Positions 53,477 through 61,150 of a DNA stretch of 64,000 nucleotides are shown here, in pieces. Positions within the stretch are counted from its first letter, which is position 1. Each line of letters starts with the position of its first letter. Both the position numbers and the translations under genes were made by a program. The DNA comes from NZ13-RE01 sp049718665 (GTDB taxonomy: Bacteria; Dictyoglomota; Dictyoglomia; Dictyoglomales; Dictyoglomaceae). The DNA lies in NCBI GenBank assembly GCA_049718665.1, contig JBNARO010000007.1:4090-68089 (forward strand), written 5' to 3'. The notes under the pieces were generated by a model, which saw only the letters and a program-made list of their open reading frames with translations, searched no databases and was not told where the DNA came from.

Positions 53477-53505
53477 ATTATATATGAGGCTATGGAAAAA
53501 ATCAA
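53477..53505 (-). promoter_or_regulatory. Promoter of tRNA-Asn, inside the divergent protease gene
   Basis: On the minus strand TTGATT (53505-53500), 17-bp spacer, TATAAT (53482-53477), with the tRNA beginning 14 nt later. The -35 half overlaps the first codons of the archaemetzincin gene on the opposite strand. Confidence 0.7.
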
Positions 53506-54055
53506 TACTATGGTAAAAGAAAAAATTATATATCTTATACCTGTGGGAAAGGTAAGAGAGATTATTTTGGAATTTTTAAGGGAAAATTTAGGGAAAATTT
53601 TTCCCTATCCTTTTGAAATAGGAGAAGAAATTCCTATTCCAGAAAAAAGTTTTAATAGAAAAAGAAATCAATATCTATCTCTTCTTTTTTTAGATGTCCT
53701 TTCTAAATTAGATCTACCATTTTCTTTTAAAGTTTTGGGGATTACAGAAGTGGACTTATATGTTCCTTTTTTAAATTTCATCTTTGGACAGGCAAAGATA
53801 ATGGGGAAAGAGGCAGTAATAAGTTTAGCTCGTCTAAGTGATACTTTTTACGGACTTTCTGAAAATTTAGAACTTTTAAAAGAAAGAGCATTAAAAGAAG
53901 CGGTACATGAGTTGGGACACACTTTTGGATTGGAACATTGTCCCAACTCAAGATGTGTGATGCATTTCTCCAACAGCTTAAAGGATACAGATTATAAAGA
54001 TTATAGATTTTGTAATAGATGTTATTCGATAATTTCTACCTCTTTTAAGTTATAA
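53492..54055 (+). CDS. Archaemetzincin-type zinc metalloprotease
   Basis: A ~187-aa protein with the archaemetzincin signature: VHELGHTFGLEHC (zinc ligands H139, H143, H149 and catalytic E140), then C-x4-C-x-M in CPNSRCVMHF and the FCNRC knuckle near the end. Archaemetzincins occur mainly in archaea and vertebrates and in scattered bacteria; substrates are poorly known. The frame is open back into the tRNA gene, but the start must lie after it. ATG 53492 (weak GAGG just before) or ATG 53510 are the candidates. The 3' end overlaps the beta-mannosidase gene by 34 nt. Confidence 0.88.
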   Translation: MEKINTMVKEKIIYLIPVGKVREIILEFLRENLGKIFPYPFEIGEEIPIPEKSFNRKRNQYLSLLFLDVLSKLDLPFSFKVLGITEVDLYVPFLNFIFGQAKIMGKEAVISLARLSDTFYGLSENLELLKERALKEAVHELGHTFGLEHCPNSRCVMHFSNSLKDTDYKDYRFCNRCYSIISTSFKL

Positions 54056-56460
54056 CCTTCTATTTTTAACTTCTGCTTAATGAAGTCTAAATCATGGGAA
54101 GATTTAAATTTAACAGTGTAGCTTTCTTTAGGATAAAGATTGAAGTAATTATCTTCCCATTCAGCATTGTCAAGTTTTAAGGCTATAAAAAGTGCAAGAT
54201 TATTTGATGTAAGGGTTATTTTGTAATCTTCATTTTCCTTCTCTATTTTACAAACTACCTTTGCCTGAGGAAGATTAAGATGTTTAAAGGGGGCAAAAAA
54301 GTGATCATTTCTATCTATAAGTTTCCCATCCTTTGTAAAGAGATTTACCTTTATAAATTCATCATATATATTTGGTTTTATTTTTGAGAGCGTATATAAT
54401 TTAACACTGGAGTTTCTTGGAATTTTGATATCAAGATTATAGGACTTTTCTCTTCTTCCTCTAAAAGTCAAAAGTTCTATATTTATTTCCCCCTCAAAAT
54501 CTTCTAAAGTATCATTTACCCCAAAAATTACAAGTTCTCTTTCCCTTTCTTCAATATTCACCTTTATATCCTTGAAGGCTCTTTTTACAAAAAAGTAAGA
54601 GGGTTTCTCTTTTTTATAATAATCTATAATACTCCAAGATACCACAGGCCAACAGTCATTCCATTGCCAAATTAATGCTCCTCCTGTGTTAAATTTATTA
54701 TTTCTCCAATGTTCTATTCCAGTTTTTAAGGCTAACCCCTGATTTATTTGGGAAAGATATATATACTCATCCATATTTGAAGGGATCTTAAAATGTTCTG
54801 CAAGAAATCTAATTATTCTTTCTGTTCCATTTATTTGTTTGTTATGAAATTCCATTTCTCTACTTTGAGGATAATATTCCTTAGGGGATGTAATGAATTT
54901 TTTAATAGTATCTTTATGGGGAGGAGCTTGAAAGCCAAATTCACTTATGAACTTTCCATTGTCTTTTAAATATCCTTTATAGTCCATCCATCCACTCCAT
55001 ACTATCCAGCTATGCCTGTCCCCCTCTTTCTCACTATTAGGATCTTTTCCTCCAAAGGGACTACTGGGCCAATAGGGCCTTGTCATATCTAAGCGAGCAC
55101 ATACATCAGGAAGAATTTTATGATAGATAGTCTCTCCCCAAAATCTTTCTCTTTCTCCCCACCATTTTGCATAGTATCCCCAATCATTCTCATTATTTCC
55201 ACACCAAATGACAATAGATGGATGATTCCTTAATTTTTTTACTATAATCTCTGCTTCCTCTTGAACTTTTTTCAAAAATTCCTCATCTTCTGGATATTCT
55301 CCACAAGCAAACATAAAATCTTGCCATACCAAGATTCCAAGCTCATCACATAAGTCATAAAAGATATCATTTTCGTAGATTCCTCCACCCCAAACTCTAA
55401 GCATATTTACCCCACAAGATTTTGCCTTTAAAAGAAGTTCTCTGTAGTCTTCTCCTTTTAATCTTGGCAAAAAGGAATCAGAAGGAATCCAATTTGCTCC
55501 TTTGGCAAAAATAGGAATATCATTTATGTAAAATATAAAACTTGATTCCATATCGTCTCTTTGGGTGACAAGATCTACTTTTCTTATTGCAAATTTTTGT
55601 TCCTTCCTATCTAAGATTTCTCCATTTCCATCTACCAATACCAATTGAAGAGTATATATGGGTTGATCTCCAAATCCATTAGGATACCAAAGCTTTGGAT
55701 TTTCAATTACTAAAGGTATTTTTATAAATACCTTTCCTTCAGGAAGAGTTAATCTTAGCCTCTTCTCAAGGATAGGTTTATCAAGGGAAATTCTTAGAGG
55801 AATATCTATATTAGAATTTTCCATCAGCTCTATTTCTAATTCCAAATTTACCTGTGCCTTATCTCCTCTAATTCCTACAGGAATCCAGATATCTCTTATT
55901 CTTGCCTGCTTCCATCCTATTAAAGAAACAGGTTTCCAGATACCTGAGGTTGCGAGTCGTGGTCCCCAGTCCCATCCAAAGGAATATTGTGCCTTTCTTC
56001 CAAAGACTCTTTGAGGGTAATAGGAACCTTGTAGTGAAGGATGCTTTTTAGCTTTTTCTTCTAAAATTTTTGATGGAGAATGGAAATATACTTCTAAGAT
56101 ATTTTCTCCTTCTTTAAGATAGGGCTTTACTTCAAAGCTCCATGGGATAAACATGTTATCGGTTTCTCCAATTTTTTGACTATTTAAATATATTTCAGTA
56201 AAAGTATCTAAACCTTGGAAAGAAAGTTCAATAGAAGGATAATTTAAAAATTCTTTATCGATATTAAATTTCCTCTGATAAATCCAATCTCTCTCTTCGA
56301 CCCATTGAACTTTAATTTCATTTTCCCCTATGAATGGATCAGGAATAATTTCATTTTCCATAAGATCTAAATGAATACATCCTGGAACCTTCCCTTTATG
56401 CCATTTATCTTCTCCCTTTTCTTTAAAAGACCATTCTCCTTGAAGGTCTATTCTTTCCAT
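54022..56460 (-). CDS. GH2 beta-mannosidase
   Basis: A ~812-aa enzyme removing terminal beta-mannose from manno-oligosaccharides. It begins with a GH2 sugar-binding domain (IDLQGEWSFKEKGEDKWHKG, VPGCIHLDLMENEIIPDPF), followed by the immunoglobulin-like domain and the barrel with LRVWGGGIYENDIFYDLCDELGI. The acid/base Glu is in IVIWCGNNENDWGYYAKWW and the nucleophile Glu in FISEFGFQAPP. ATG 56460 is chosen since GGAGGG precedes it; a TTG 6 codons upstream lies in that ribosome site. No signal peptide, so it is cytoplasmic. Confidence 0.93.
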   Translation of the reverse strand: MERIDLQGEWSFKEKGEDKWHKGKVPGCIHLDLMENEIIPDPFIGENEIKVQWVEERDWIYQRKFNIDKEFLNYPSIELSFQGLDTFTEIYLNSQKIGETDNMFIPWSFEVKPYLKEGENILEVYFHSPSKILEEKAKKHPSLQGSYYPQRVFGRKAQYSFGWDWGPRLATSGIWKPVSLIGWKQARIRDIWIPVGIRGDKAQVNLELEIELMENSNIDIPLRISLDKPILEKRLRLTLPEGKVFIKIPLVIENPKLWYPNGFGDQPIYTLQLVLVDGNGEILDRKEQKFAIRKVDLVTQRDDMESSFIFYINDIPIFAKGANWIPSDSFLPRLKGEDYRELLLKAKSCGVNMLRVWGGGIYENDIFYDLCDELGILVWQDFMFACGEYPEDEEFLKKVQEEAEIIVKKLRNHPSIVIWCGNNENDWGYYAKWWGERERFWGETIYHKILPDVCARLDMTRPYWPSSPFGGKDPNSEKEGDRHSWIVWSGWMDYKGYLKDNGKFISEFGFQAPPHKDTIKKFITSPKEYYPQSREMEFHNKQINGTERIIRFLAEHFKIPSNMDEYIYLSQINQGLALKTGIEHWRNNKFNTGGALIWQWNDCWPVVSWSIIDYYKKEKPSYFFVKRAFKDIKVNIEERERELVIFGVNDTLEDFEGEINIELLTFRGRREKSYNLDIKIPRNSSVKLYTLSKIKPNIYDEFIKVNLFTKDGKLIDRNDHFFAPFKHLNLPQAKVVCKIEKENEDYKITLTSNNLALFIALKLDNAEWEDNYFNLYPKESYTVKFKSSHDLDFIKQKLKIEGYNLKEVEIIE

Positions 56461-56504
56461 AAATTCCCTCCTCTGCAAAAAATTGGTGTTATTATAACCA
56501 TTTT

Positions 56505-56528
56505 AGAGGGACTTTTAAAAGTCCCTCT
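56505..56528. terminator. Perfect 24-bp palindromic hairpin
   Basis: AGAGGGACTTTT (56505-56516) is followed by its exact complement (56517-56528). It lies 5 nt after the stop of the 33-aa gene, upstream of the beta-mannosidase gene on the same strand. A T run occurs only on the plus-strand side, so termination of minus-strand transcripts may be inefficient. Confidence 0.55.
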
Positions 56529-56532
56529 CTTT

Positions 56533-56634
56533 TTATTTCCCAGACTTTAACTGTTCTGCAAGTCTCTTCTTTCTTCTTTTTTCTCTTGCTTTTCTTCTCT
56601 TTCTCTTTTCTCTAACTCTCCACTGTCTACTCAT
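56533..56634 (-). CDS. 33-aa strongly basic protein (ribosomal-protein-like)
   Basis: A complete small gene with GGGAGGGA four bases before ATG and a hairpin just after the stop. The product, MSRQWRVREKRKRRKAREKR followed by RKKRLAEQLKSGK, has 18 Lys/Arg in 33 residues and would be one continuous basic helix. It resembles tiny ribosome-associated proteins such as THX or the tail of S21 in composition only; I cannot assign a family. Binding rRNA, tRNA or DNA in a hyper-stable cell is the most natural inference. Confidence 0.7.
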   Translation of the reverse strand: MSRQWRVREKRKRRKAREKRRKKRLAEQLKSGK

Positions 56635-56672
56635 ACTTCCCTCCCAAGGATTAATTTATAAAATCGTCAAAT

Positions 56673-56695
56673 ATTATATCAAAAGATGATATAAT
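56673..56695. promoter_or_regulatory. Divergent -10 boxes in an inverted repeat
   Basis: ATTATATC (56673-56680) and GATATAAT (56688-56695) form a perfect 8-bp inverted repeat with a 7-bp spacer. They place a TATAAT facing right for the cyclase-like gene (ATG 56724) and one facing left for the 33-aa gene (ATG 56634). Any protein binding the symmetric site would control both. Confidence 0.5.
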
Positions 56696-56723
56696 TAATA
56701 AAAATGATTTTGGGGTGAAAACT

Positions 56724-57326
56724 ATGAGCAAGTTTGAAATAATAGATTTATCCTTAGAGCTTTCTTCCAGTATGTCTTTTCCTCAAGAGTCTTATTCTTT
56801 TTTAGGCATAAATGAATTTACTAAAAGTTCCCTTTGGAATACTTCTGTTTATAAAATGGAAATTTCTTCTTATACAGGAACCTTTGTAGAAATTCCTTGG
56901 AATGAATTTCCTAAGGATTATCTTTTTAGAGACGCTATTGTTGTAGACTTATTAGATATATGGATGAAAGATATTATTACTGAAGCAAGGTTTGAAAATC
57001 TATATTTAGAGGGAGGAATGGGGGTTATATTAAAAACAAAATGGTATTCTCGTTGGGTTTCAGGAGAGATATATAAAGATCCCCCTATTCTTTCCATTCC
57101 CGCATGTAGTATATTAGTAGAAAAGAAAATAAAGTTTTTAGGAATTGATTTTCCTTTAAGTAAAGAAGCCCATGACCTTTTTCTTTCTAAAGATATCTTT
57201 CTAATACACAATCTTTATAATCTTCTTTCCATTAAAAAGGAAAAGATTTTTATTGTTATAGCTCCATTAAATATAAAAGGCTTAAGAACAATTCCTGCAA
57301 GGGTTTTTGCTCTTCAGCAAATTTAG
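56724..57326 (+). CDS. Cyclase/formamidase-family protein lacking metal histidines
   Basis: A 200-aa protein resembling the cyclase (kynurenine formamidase-like, PF04199) fold. It has IIDLSLELSSSMSFPQESY at the start, SYTGTFVEIPWNEF at the usual HxGTHxDxPxHF site, VILKTKWYSRW, FLGIDFPLSKEAHDLFLSKDIFLIHNL and VIAPLNIKGLRTIPARVFAL. The metal ligands are replaced: the first His by Tyr, the second His by Phe, the Asp by Glu and the last His by Asn. It is therefore likely a non-catalytic or altered-chemistry member. GGGGTG precedes ATG 56724. Confidence 0.75.
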   Translation: MSKFEIIDLSLELSSSMSFPQESYSFLGINEFTKSSLWNTSVYKMEISSYTGTFVEIPWNEFPKDYLFRDAIVVDLLDIWMKDIITEARFENLYLEGGMGVILKTKWYSRWVSGEIYKDPPILSIPACSILVEKKIKFLGIDFPLSKEAHDLFLSKDIFLIHNLYNLLSIKKEKIFIVIAPLNIKGLRTIPARVFALQQI

Positions 57327-57329
57327 GTT

Positions 57330-57629
57330 TTATTTTCTTGATTCTTCTTCAATAATAATCACAGGAATTTCTCCTGGTCTTGCCATAAACAATTTTTCCC
57401 TTGCTAATTTTTCTATTATATAAGGATCATTTAGATTCTCTACTATTTCTCTAAGTTCCTTTACCTCTTTAGTTAACCTATTAAGTCTCTCTTTATTTAT
57501 ATTTACCTGTGTTTTGTAATAAAAATAATCCTTTATACCAAAGTAAAAAGAAGGAAAAAGATATAATAAGATAAGCCAAAAAAGGATAAGGTTATACTTT
57601 TTCCTCTTTTTATGTGGTACGGATGACAC
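57330..57629 (-). CDS. FtsB/DivIC-family septum protein
   Basis: A 99-aa bitopic protein: a short basic cytoplasmic N-terminus (PHKKRKKYN), one TM helix (~13-33), then a coiled coil (INKERLNRLTKEVKELREIVENLNDP) and the family signature YIIEKLAREKLFMARPGEIPV. It stabilises the FtsL/FtsQ division complex at the septum. Its 5' end overlaps the 3' end of pyruvate kinase by 20 nt, so it is the last gene of a four-gene operon. Confidence 0.9.
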   Translation of the reverse strand: MSSVPHKKRKKYNLILFWLILLYLFPSFYFGIKDYFYYKTQVNINKERLNRLTKEVKELREIVENLNDPYIIEKLAREKLFMARPGEIPVIIIEEESRK

Positions 57630-59352
57630 CTTTATAAATCACTCCTCTTTCTGGATCGAGGGTGATGATCTCTCCTGAAGAGATCTTGTCTCTTATCTTT
57701 CCAGTTCCCAATATAATTCCTAAGCCCTTACTTCTCCATGAAATAAGTTCTGGAGGAAGCTTTTCATTTTCAATGATTAATCCCTGAATCTTATCTAATA
57801 TAGGGATAAGTTCCTTACTAAAACTTGGAATTATAAGAATGTCTCCCTCTTGAGTCCTACTGAGAGCTTCTTTTTCATTTTCTGCAACACTTACTTTTGC
57901 AATCTTTGTTTCTCCACCTAAGCCATGCCCTCTTCCAATAATTTCTGAAATCACATGGACCTTTATTAAGTTTGTCATACCTGAAATTCCCATAGGAATT
58001 CCTGCAGTAATTACTACTGTATCTCCACTCTTTATATAACCTTTTTGAAGCAAAATTTTTATAGATTTTTCAAACATCTCATCTGTAGTATAGAAAACTT
58101 CTGTAAGAAGAGGAATAACTCCCCAAGAAAGATTTAATCTTCTTTGGACTTCTGGGAAATGGGTTATGGCAAATATAGGAGCAGAGGGACGATATTTTGA
58201 AATTTGTCTTGCAGTAAATCCACTATGGGTTGCAGTAATTATTGCCTTTGCTTTAATTTGGCGGGAAATTTCACAAGCAGAATAAGTTATAGACTGAGTT
58301 ATGTTTTCGTCATAAGGAGGAATTAGAAAACTTTCGTAGGGGAAAGTTTCTTCTACTTTTCTTGCTATCTTATCCATCATTTTAAAACTTTCTATGGGAT
58401 ATTTTCCTATTGCAGTCTCATTAGATAGCATAACAGCATCAGTTCCATCTAATATAGCATTGGCAATATCACTTACTTCTGCTCTTGTGGGGGTAGGATT
58501 GTTTACCATAGAGCCTAACATCTGGGTAGCAGTTATTACAGGTTTTCCTGTAAGTCTTGTTTCTTTTATAATTTTCTTTTGTAAGAAGGGGACATCTTCA
58601 TTAGATACTTCTACTGCTAAATCTCCTCTTGCTACCATGATTCCGTCAGATACTTCTAATATTTCTCTAAAATTTTGAATAGCTTCTTTCTTTTCAATTT
58701 TTGCAATTACTGGAATTCGAGCATCATATAGTTCCAAAAATTCTTTTAACTCTAATATATCTTGTGCCTTTTTTACAAAGGATAATGCTATAAAGTCCAC
58801 CTTTTTTTCTATCCCAAAAAGAACATCTCTTTTATCCTTTTCTGTTAGTGCAGAGACTCTTAATTCCGTATCAGGAAAGTTTACACCTTTATGACTGAAT
58901 AGTTCTCCTCCATGAATCACTATGCATACTACTTTATCCTTTTCTATTTTTTTCACTTTAAGTTCTATTAATCCATCATCTAATAATATTCTTTCTCCTT
59001 CTTTTACATCTTCTAAAAGATATGGATAATTAACATAAGCCAATTTATTATTTCCAATGCATTCTTTAGGGGTTAGAGAAAATTCCTGTCCATCTTCAAG
59101 AAAGATTTTATCATTTTCAAATTTTCCTACCCTTATTTTAGGCCCTTGTAAGTCTTGAAGAATTGCAACATTTTTATCTAATTCCTGAGATATTTTTCTT
59201 ATCAATTCAATTCTTCTTCCATGAACTTCATAATCACCATGGGAAAAGTTCAATCTTGCAACATCCATTCCTAAGGATATAAGAGTTCTTAATGTATTTT
59301 TATCTTCACTTGCTGGTCCAATAGTACATATAATCTTCGTTTTTTTAAACAG
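57610..59352 (-). CDS. pyk: Pyruvate kinase with C-terminal extra domain; non-standard start codon
   Basis: Converts phosphoenolpyruvate and ADP to pyruvate and ATP. From 59268 the frame shows MDVARLNFSHGDY, IAKIEKKEAIQNF, GIMVARGDLAVEV, PVITATQMLGSM, PTRAEVSDIANAILDGTDAVMLSNETAIGKYP. The conserved N-terminal strand KKTKIICTIGPASEDK is encoded just upstream (59346-59299) in the same frame, but no ATG, GTG or TTG precedes it; CTG (59352) or ATT (59355) right after an AAAGGAGGGA ribosome site are the only candidates. That gives ~580 residues. The C-terminal ~110 residues are a PEP-utiliser-like domain without the usual TSHA histidine motif. The upstream gene stops at 59355, so initiation is coupled. 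Confidence 0.9.
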   Translation of the reverse strand: MFKKTKIICTIGPASEDKNTLRTLISLGMDVARLNFSHGDYEVHGRRIELIRKISQELDKNVAILQDLQGPKIRVGKFENDKIFLEDGQEFSLTPKECIGNNKLAYVNYPYLLEDVKEGERILLDDGLIELKVKKIEKDKVVCIVIHGGELFSHKGVNFPDTELRVSALTEKDKRDVLFGIEKKVDFIALSFVKKAQDILELKEFLELYDARIPVIAKIEKKEAIQNFREILEVSDGIMVARGDLAVEVSNEDVPFLQKKIIKETRLTGKPVITATQMLGSMVNNPTPTRAEVSDIANAILDGTDAVMLSNETAIGKYPIESFKMMDKIARKVEETFPYESFLIPPYDENITQSITYSACEISRQIKAKAIITATHSGFTARQISKYRPSAPIFAITHFPEVQRRLNLSWGVIPLLTEVFYTTDEMFEKSIKILLQKGYIKSGDTVVITAGIPMGISGMTNLIKVHVISEIIGRGHGLGGETKIAKVSVAENEKEALSRTQEGDILIIPSFSKELIPILDKIQGLIIENEKLPPELISWRSKGLGIILGTGKIRDKISSGEIITLDPERGVIYKGVIRTT

Positions 59353-59354
59353 AA

Positions 59355-59573
59355 TTATCCCTCCTTTACTTTTTTTGTATAAATTTTTGCTCCCTCATGC
59401 AAAGCTCCTTCTAATCCTACTTCAAATCCATTCTCATCTAAGACTATAAGTTCTCCATTCTCACAGAATTTGTAAAGAGAATAATCATAAGAAATCAGGG
59501 CATGCTTTACCTGCATGCCCTGATAAATTTTTACTGGCTTATCATTCACATAAACAACAATGCTTTCTGGCAT
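59355..59573 (-). CDS. Hypothetical 72-aa beta-grasp-like protein
   Basis: A small soluble protein (MPESIVVYVNDKPVKIYQGM..., ending GALHEGAKIYTKKVKEG) whose strand-turn pattern, with VYVNDKPVKIYQGMQVKHAL and a C-terminal GAKIYTKK, resembles a beta-grasp or ferredoxin-like minimal fold. No cysteine cluster beyond a single Cys. I do not recognise the family. Its ATG overlaps the stop of the nucleotidase gene (TAATG), and its stop lies 2 nt before the apparent pyruvate kinase start, so it is locked into this operon. Confidence 0.7.
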   Translation of the reverse strand: MPESIVVYVNDKPVKIYQGMQVKHALISYDYSLYKFCENGELIVLDENGFEVGLEGALHEGAKIYTKKVKEG

Positions 59574-61096
59574 TATTTTATAATAACACTTCTTCCTTCA
59601 ACTTTCGGAGAGATAGGGGAATGTTTCTTTAAGTATTCTACAAATACATCTCTTAGCATATCTCCATATACCAAGTTTTTCCCTTCTTTAAATGTAACAA
59701 AATTATCCCCACCTGCAGCTAAGAAATCATTAGTTACTACTCTATATACTTTATCTAATTCTAAAGGTTTGTCCCCTACATATACTTCTACTACTCTTTG
59801 TCCCACGGGTTTTGTCATGTCATATTTTACTCTTATTCCTGATACCTGCAAAATTCCCTTTTGCAATGTAGCACTTTGCTCCAATAGTTGTAAGATTTGT
59901 TTTCCAGTAAGGTCCATAGTAACTAATACATTATCAAAGGGAAGTAAAGTATAGACAAGCTCCATGGTAATTGGCCCTTTTTGAATATCGGTCCTTATTC
60001 CTCCACTATTTTGGAAAGCAATATCTGCGGATACCGCCTCTCTCATAGCATCACAAATTACATTTCCTACATTAGATTCTTCATTATAATTCCTCACTAA
60101 ATCTACCAATGTTTCTCCTACTACCTTTGCAAATTCTTCTTTTAATTGACTATTATACTTATCTACAATTTGAGCAACTTTTTCATCAAACTTATTCTCA
60201 GGTCCAGCAAAAACTGTCTTTAATTCGTTTTCTCTTGTATATCCTAAGATTATGTTTGTATCTGGTTGGACCTTAAGTTCTAAAACTCCTAAATATATTC
60301 CATTATATCCTGCCTGAGTTATGATGACTCCTCTAACTACTTGTGGATTTGTAACTACTGTATGGCTATGTCCTCCTACTATTACATCAATACCAGAAAC
60401 TTTTTCTGCTAATACCTTATCTGCATCAAATCCTAAGTGAGAAAGAACAATAACTAAATCTGCTCCTTTGTTTCTGACCTCCTCAATAATATTTGGAAGA
60501 ATTTCTGCAGGATCTAAGAATTTTAAGTCCTTCACATAATCAGGCTTTGTTATATATGCAGTCTCAGGAGTTGTAAGACCAATAATAGCAATTTTTAATC
60601 CTTTTCTCTCAAGGATAACATAAGGTTTTAAATAGGGGAGGTATTTTCCTTGACTATCTACAATATTTGCAGAAAGATATGGGAAATTAGAAATACTTGA
60701 TAGTTTTTGAAGAGTTTCTTGTCCCCAATCAAATTCATGATTTCCTACAGCCATTGCATCAAATTTTAAATAGTTCATTATTTCTACTACTGGTTCTCCT
60801 CTAAATATATTGGATTGTGGTGTCCCCTGGAACATATCTCCTGCGGAAAGAAGAATAGTTCCTTCCGGATTTTTAGATCTTTCTTCATTTATCATTTGAG
60901 CCAAATAAGCTACACCGCTTACTGGAACCTTTTCGCTTATGCTTTTTACAATATAAGGAAGAAGTCTTCCATGAAAATCATTAATATGAAGAATTGTTAA
61001 GTTAATACTAGGAATCTCTTGGGCAAAGAGGAATGTAGAGAGGAGAAAAATGACAAAAGCCACCATTAGCAATTTAAAGAGTCTTTTCATAAACAC
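59573..61096 (-). CDS. Secreted 5'-nucleotidase/cyclic phosphodiesterase (UshA-like)
   Basis: A 507-aa exported enzyme: signal peptide ~1-26 (to FLFAQ), a metallophosphatase domain (~30-300) with LTILHINDFHGRLLPY, LLSAGDMFQGTP, AMAVGNHEFDWG, VIVLSHLGFDADK and DVIVGGHSHTVV, and a C-terminal substrate domain (~320-500) with QNSGGIRTDIQKGPI and YTLLPFDNVLV. It dephosphorylates extracellular nucleotides to nucleosides. It is the first gene of the operon with the 72-aa protein, pyruvate kinase and the FtsB-like protein. GGAGGTG precedes the ATG. Confidence 0.92.
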   Translation of the reverse strand: MFMKRLFKLLMVAFVIFLLSTFLFAQEIPSINLTILHINDFHGRLLPYIVKSISEKVPVSGVAYLAQMINEERSKNPEGTILLSAGDMFQGTPQSNIFRGEPVVEIMNYLKFDAMAVGNHEFDWGQETLQKLSSISNFPYLSANIVDSQGKYLPYLKPYVILERKGLKIAIIGLTTPETAYITKPDYVKDLKFLDPAEILPNIIEEVRNKGADLVIVLSHLGFDADKVLAEKVSGIDVIVGGHSHTVVTNPQVVRGVIITQAGYNGIYLGVLELKVQPDTNIILGYTRENELKTVFAGPENKFDEKVAQIVDKYNSQLKEEFAKVVGETLVDLVRNYNEESNVGNVICDAMREAVSADIAFQNSGGIRTDIQKGPITMELVYTLLPFDNVLVTMDLTGKQILQLLEQSATLQKGILQVSGIRVKYDMTKPVGQRVVEVYVGDKPLELDKVYRVVTNDFLAAGGDNFVTFKEGKNLVYGDMLRDVFVEYLKKHSPISPKVEGRSVIIK

Positions 61097-61150
61097 ACCT
61101 CCAAATTAAAAATATTTTTCACTATCACTATTATTTTACAACAATTTCTC

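Noticed and set aside
53387..53491. Protein-coding extension of the archaemetzincin frame into the tRNA region
   Set aside because: The frame is merely open across the antisense of tRNA-Asn and its leader; the tRNA cloverleaf is unambiguous and homology starts after it.
56505..56540. Plus-strand terminator at the perfect 24-bp palindrome
   Set aside because: A T run follows on the plus strand, but no plus-strand gene ends within 2 kb; the hairpin more likely belongs to the minus-strand 33-aa gene.
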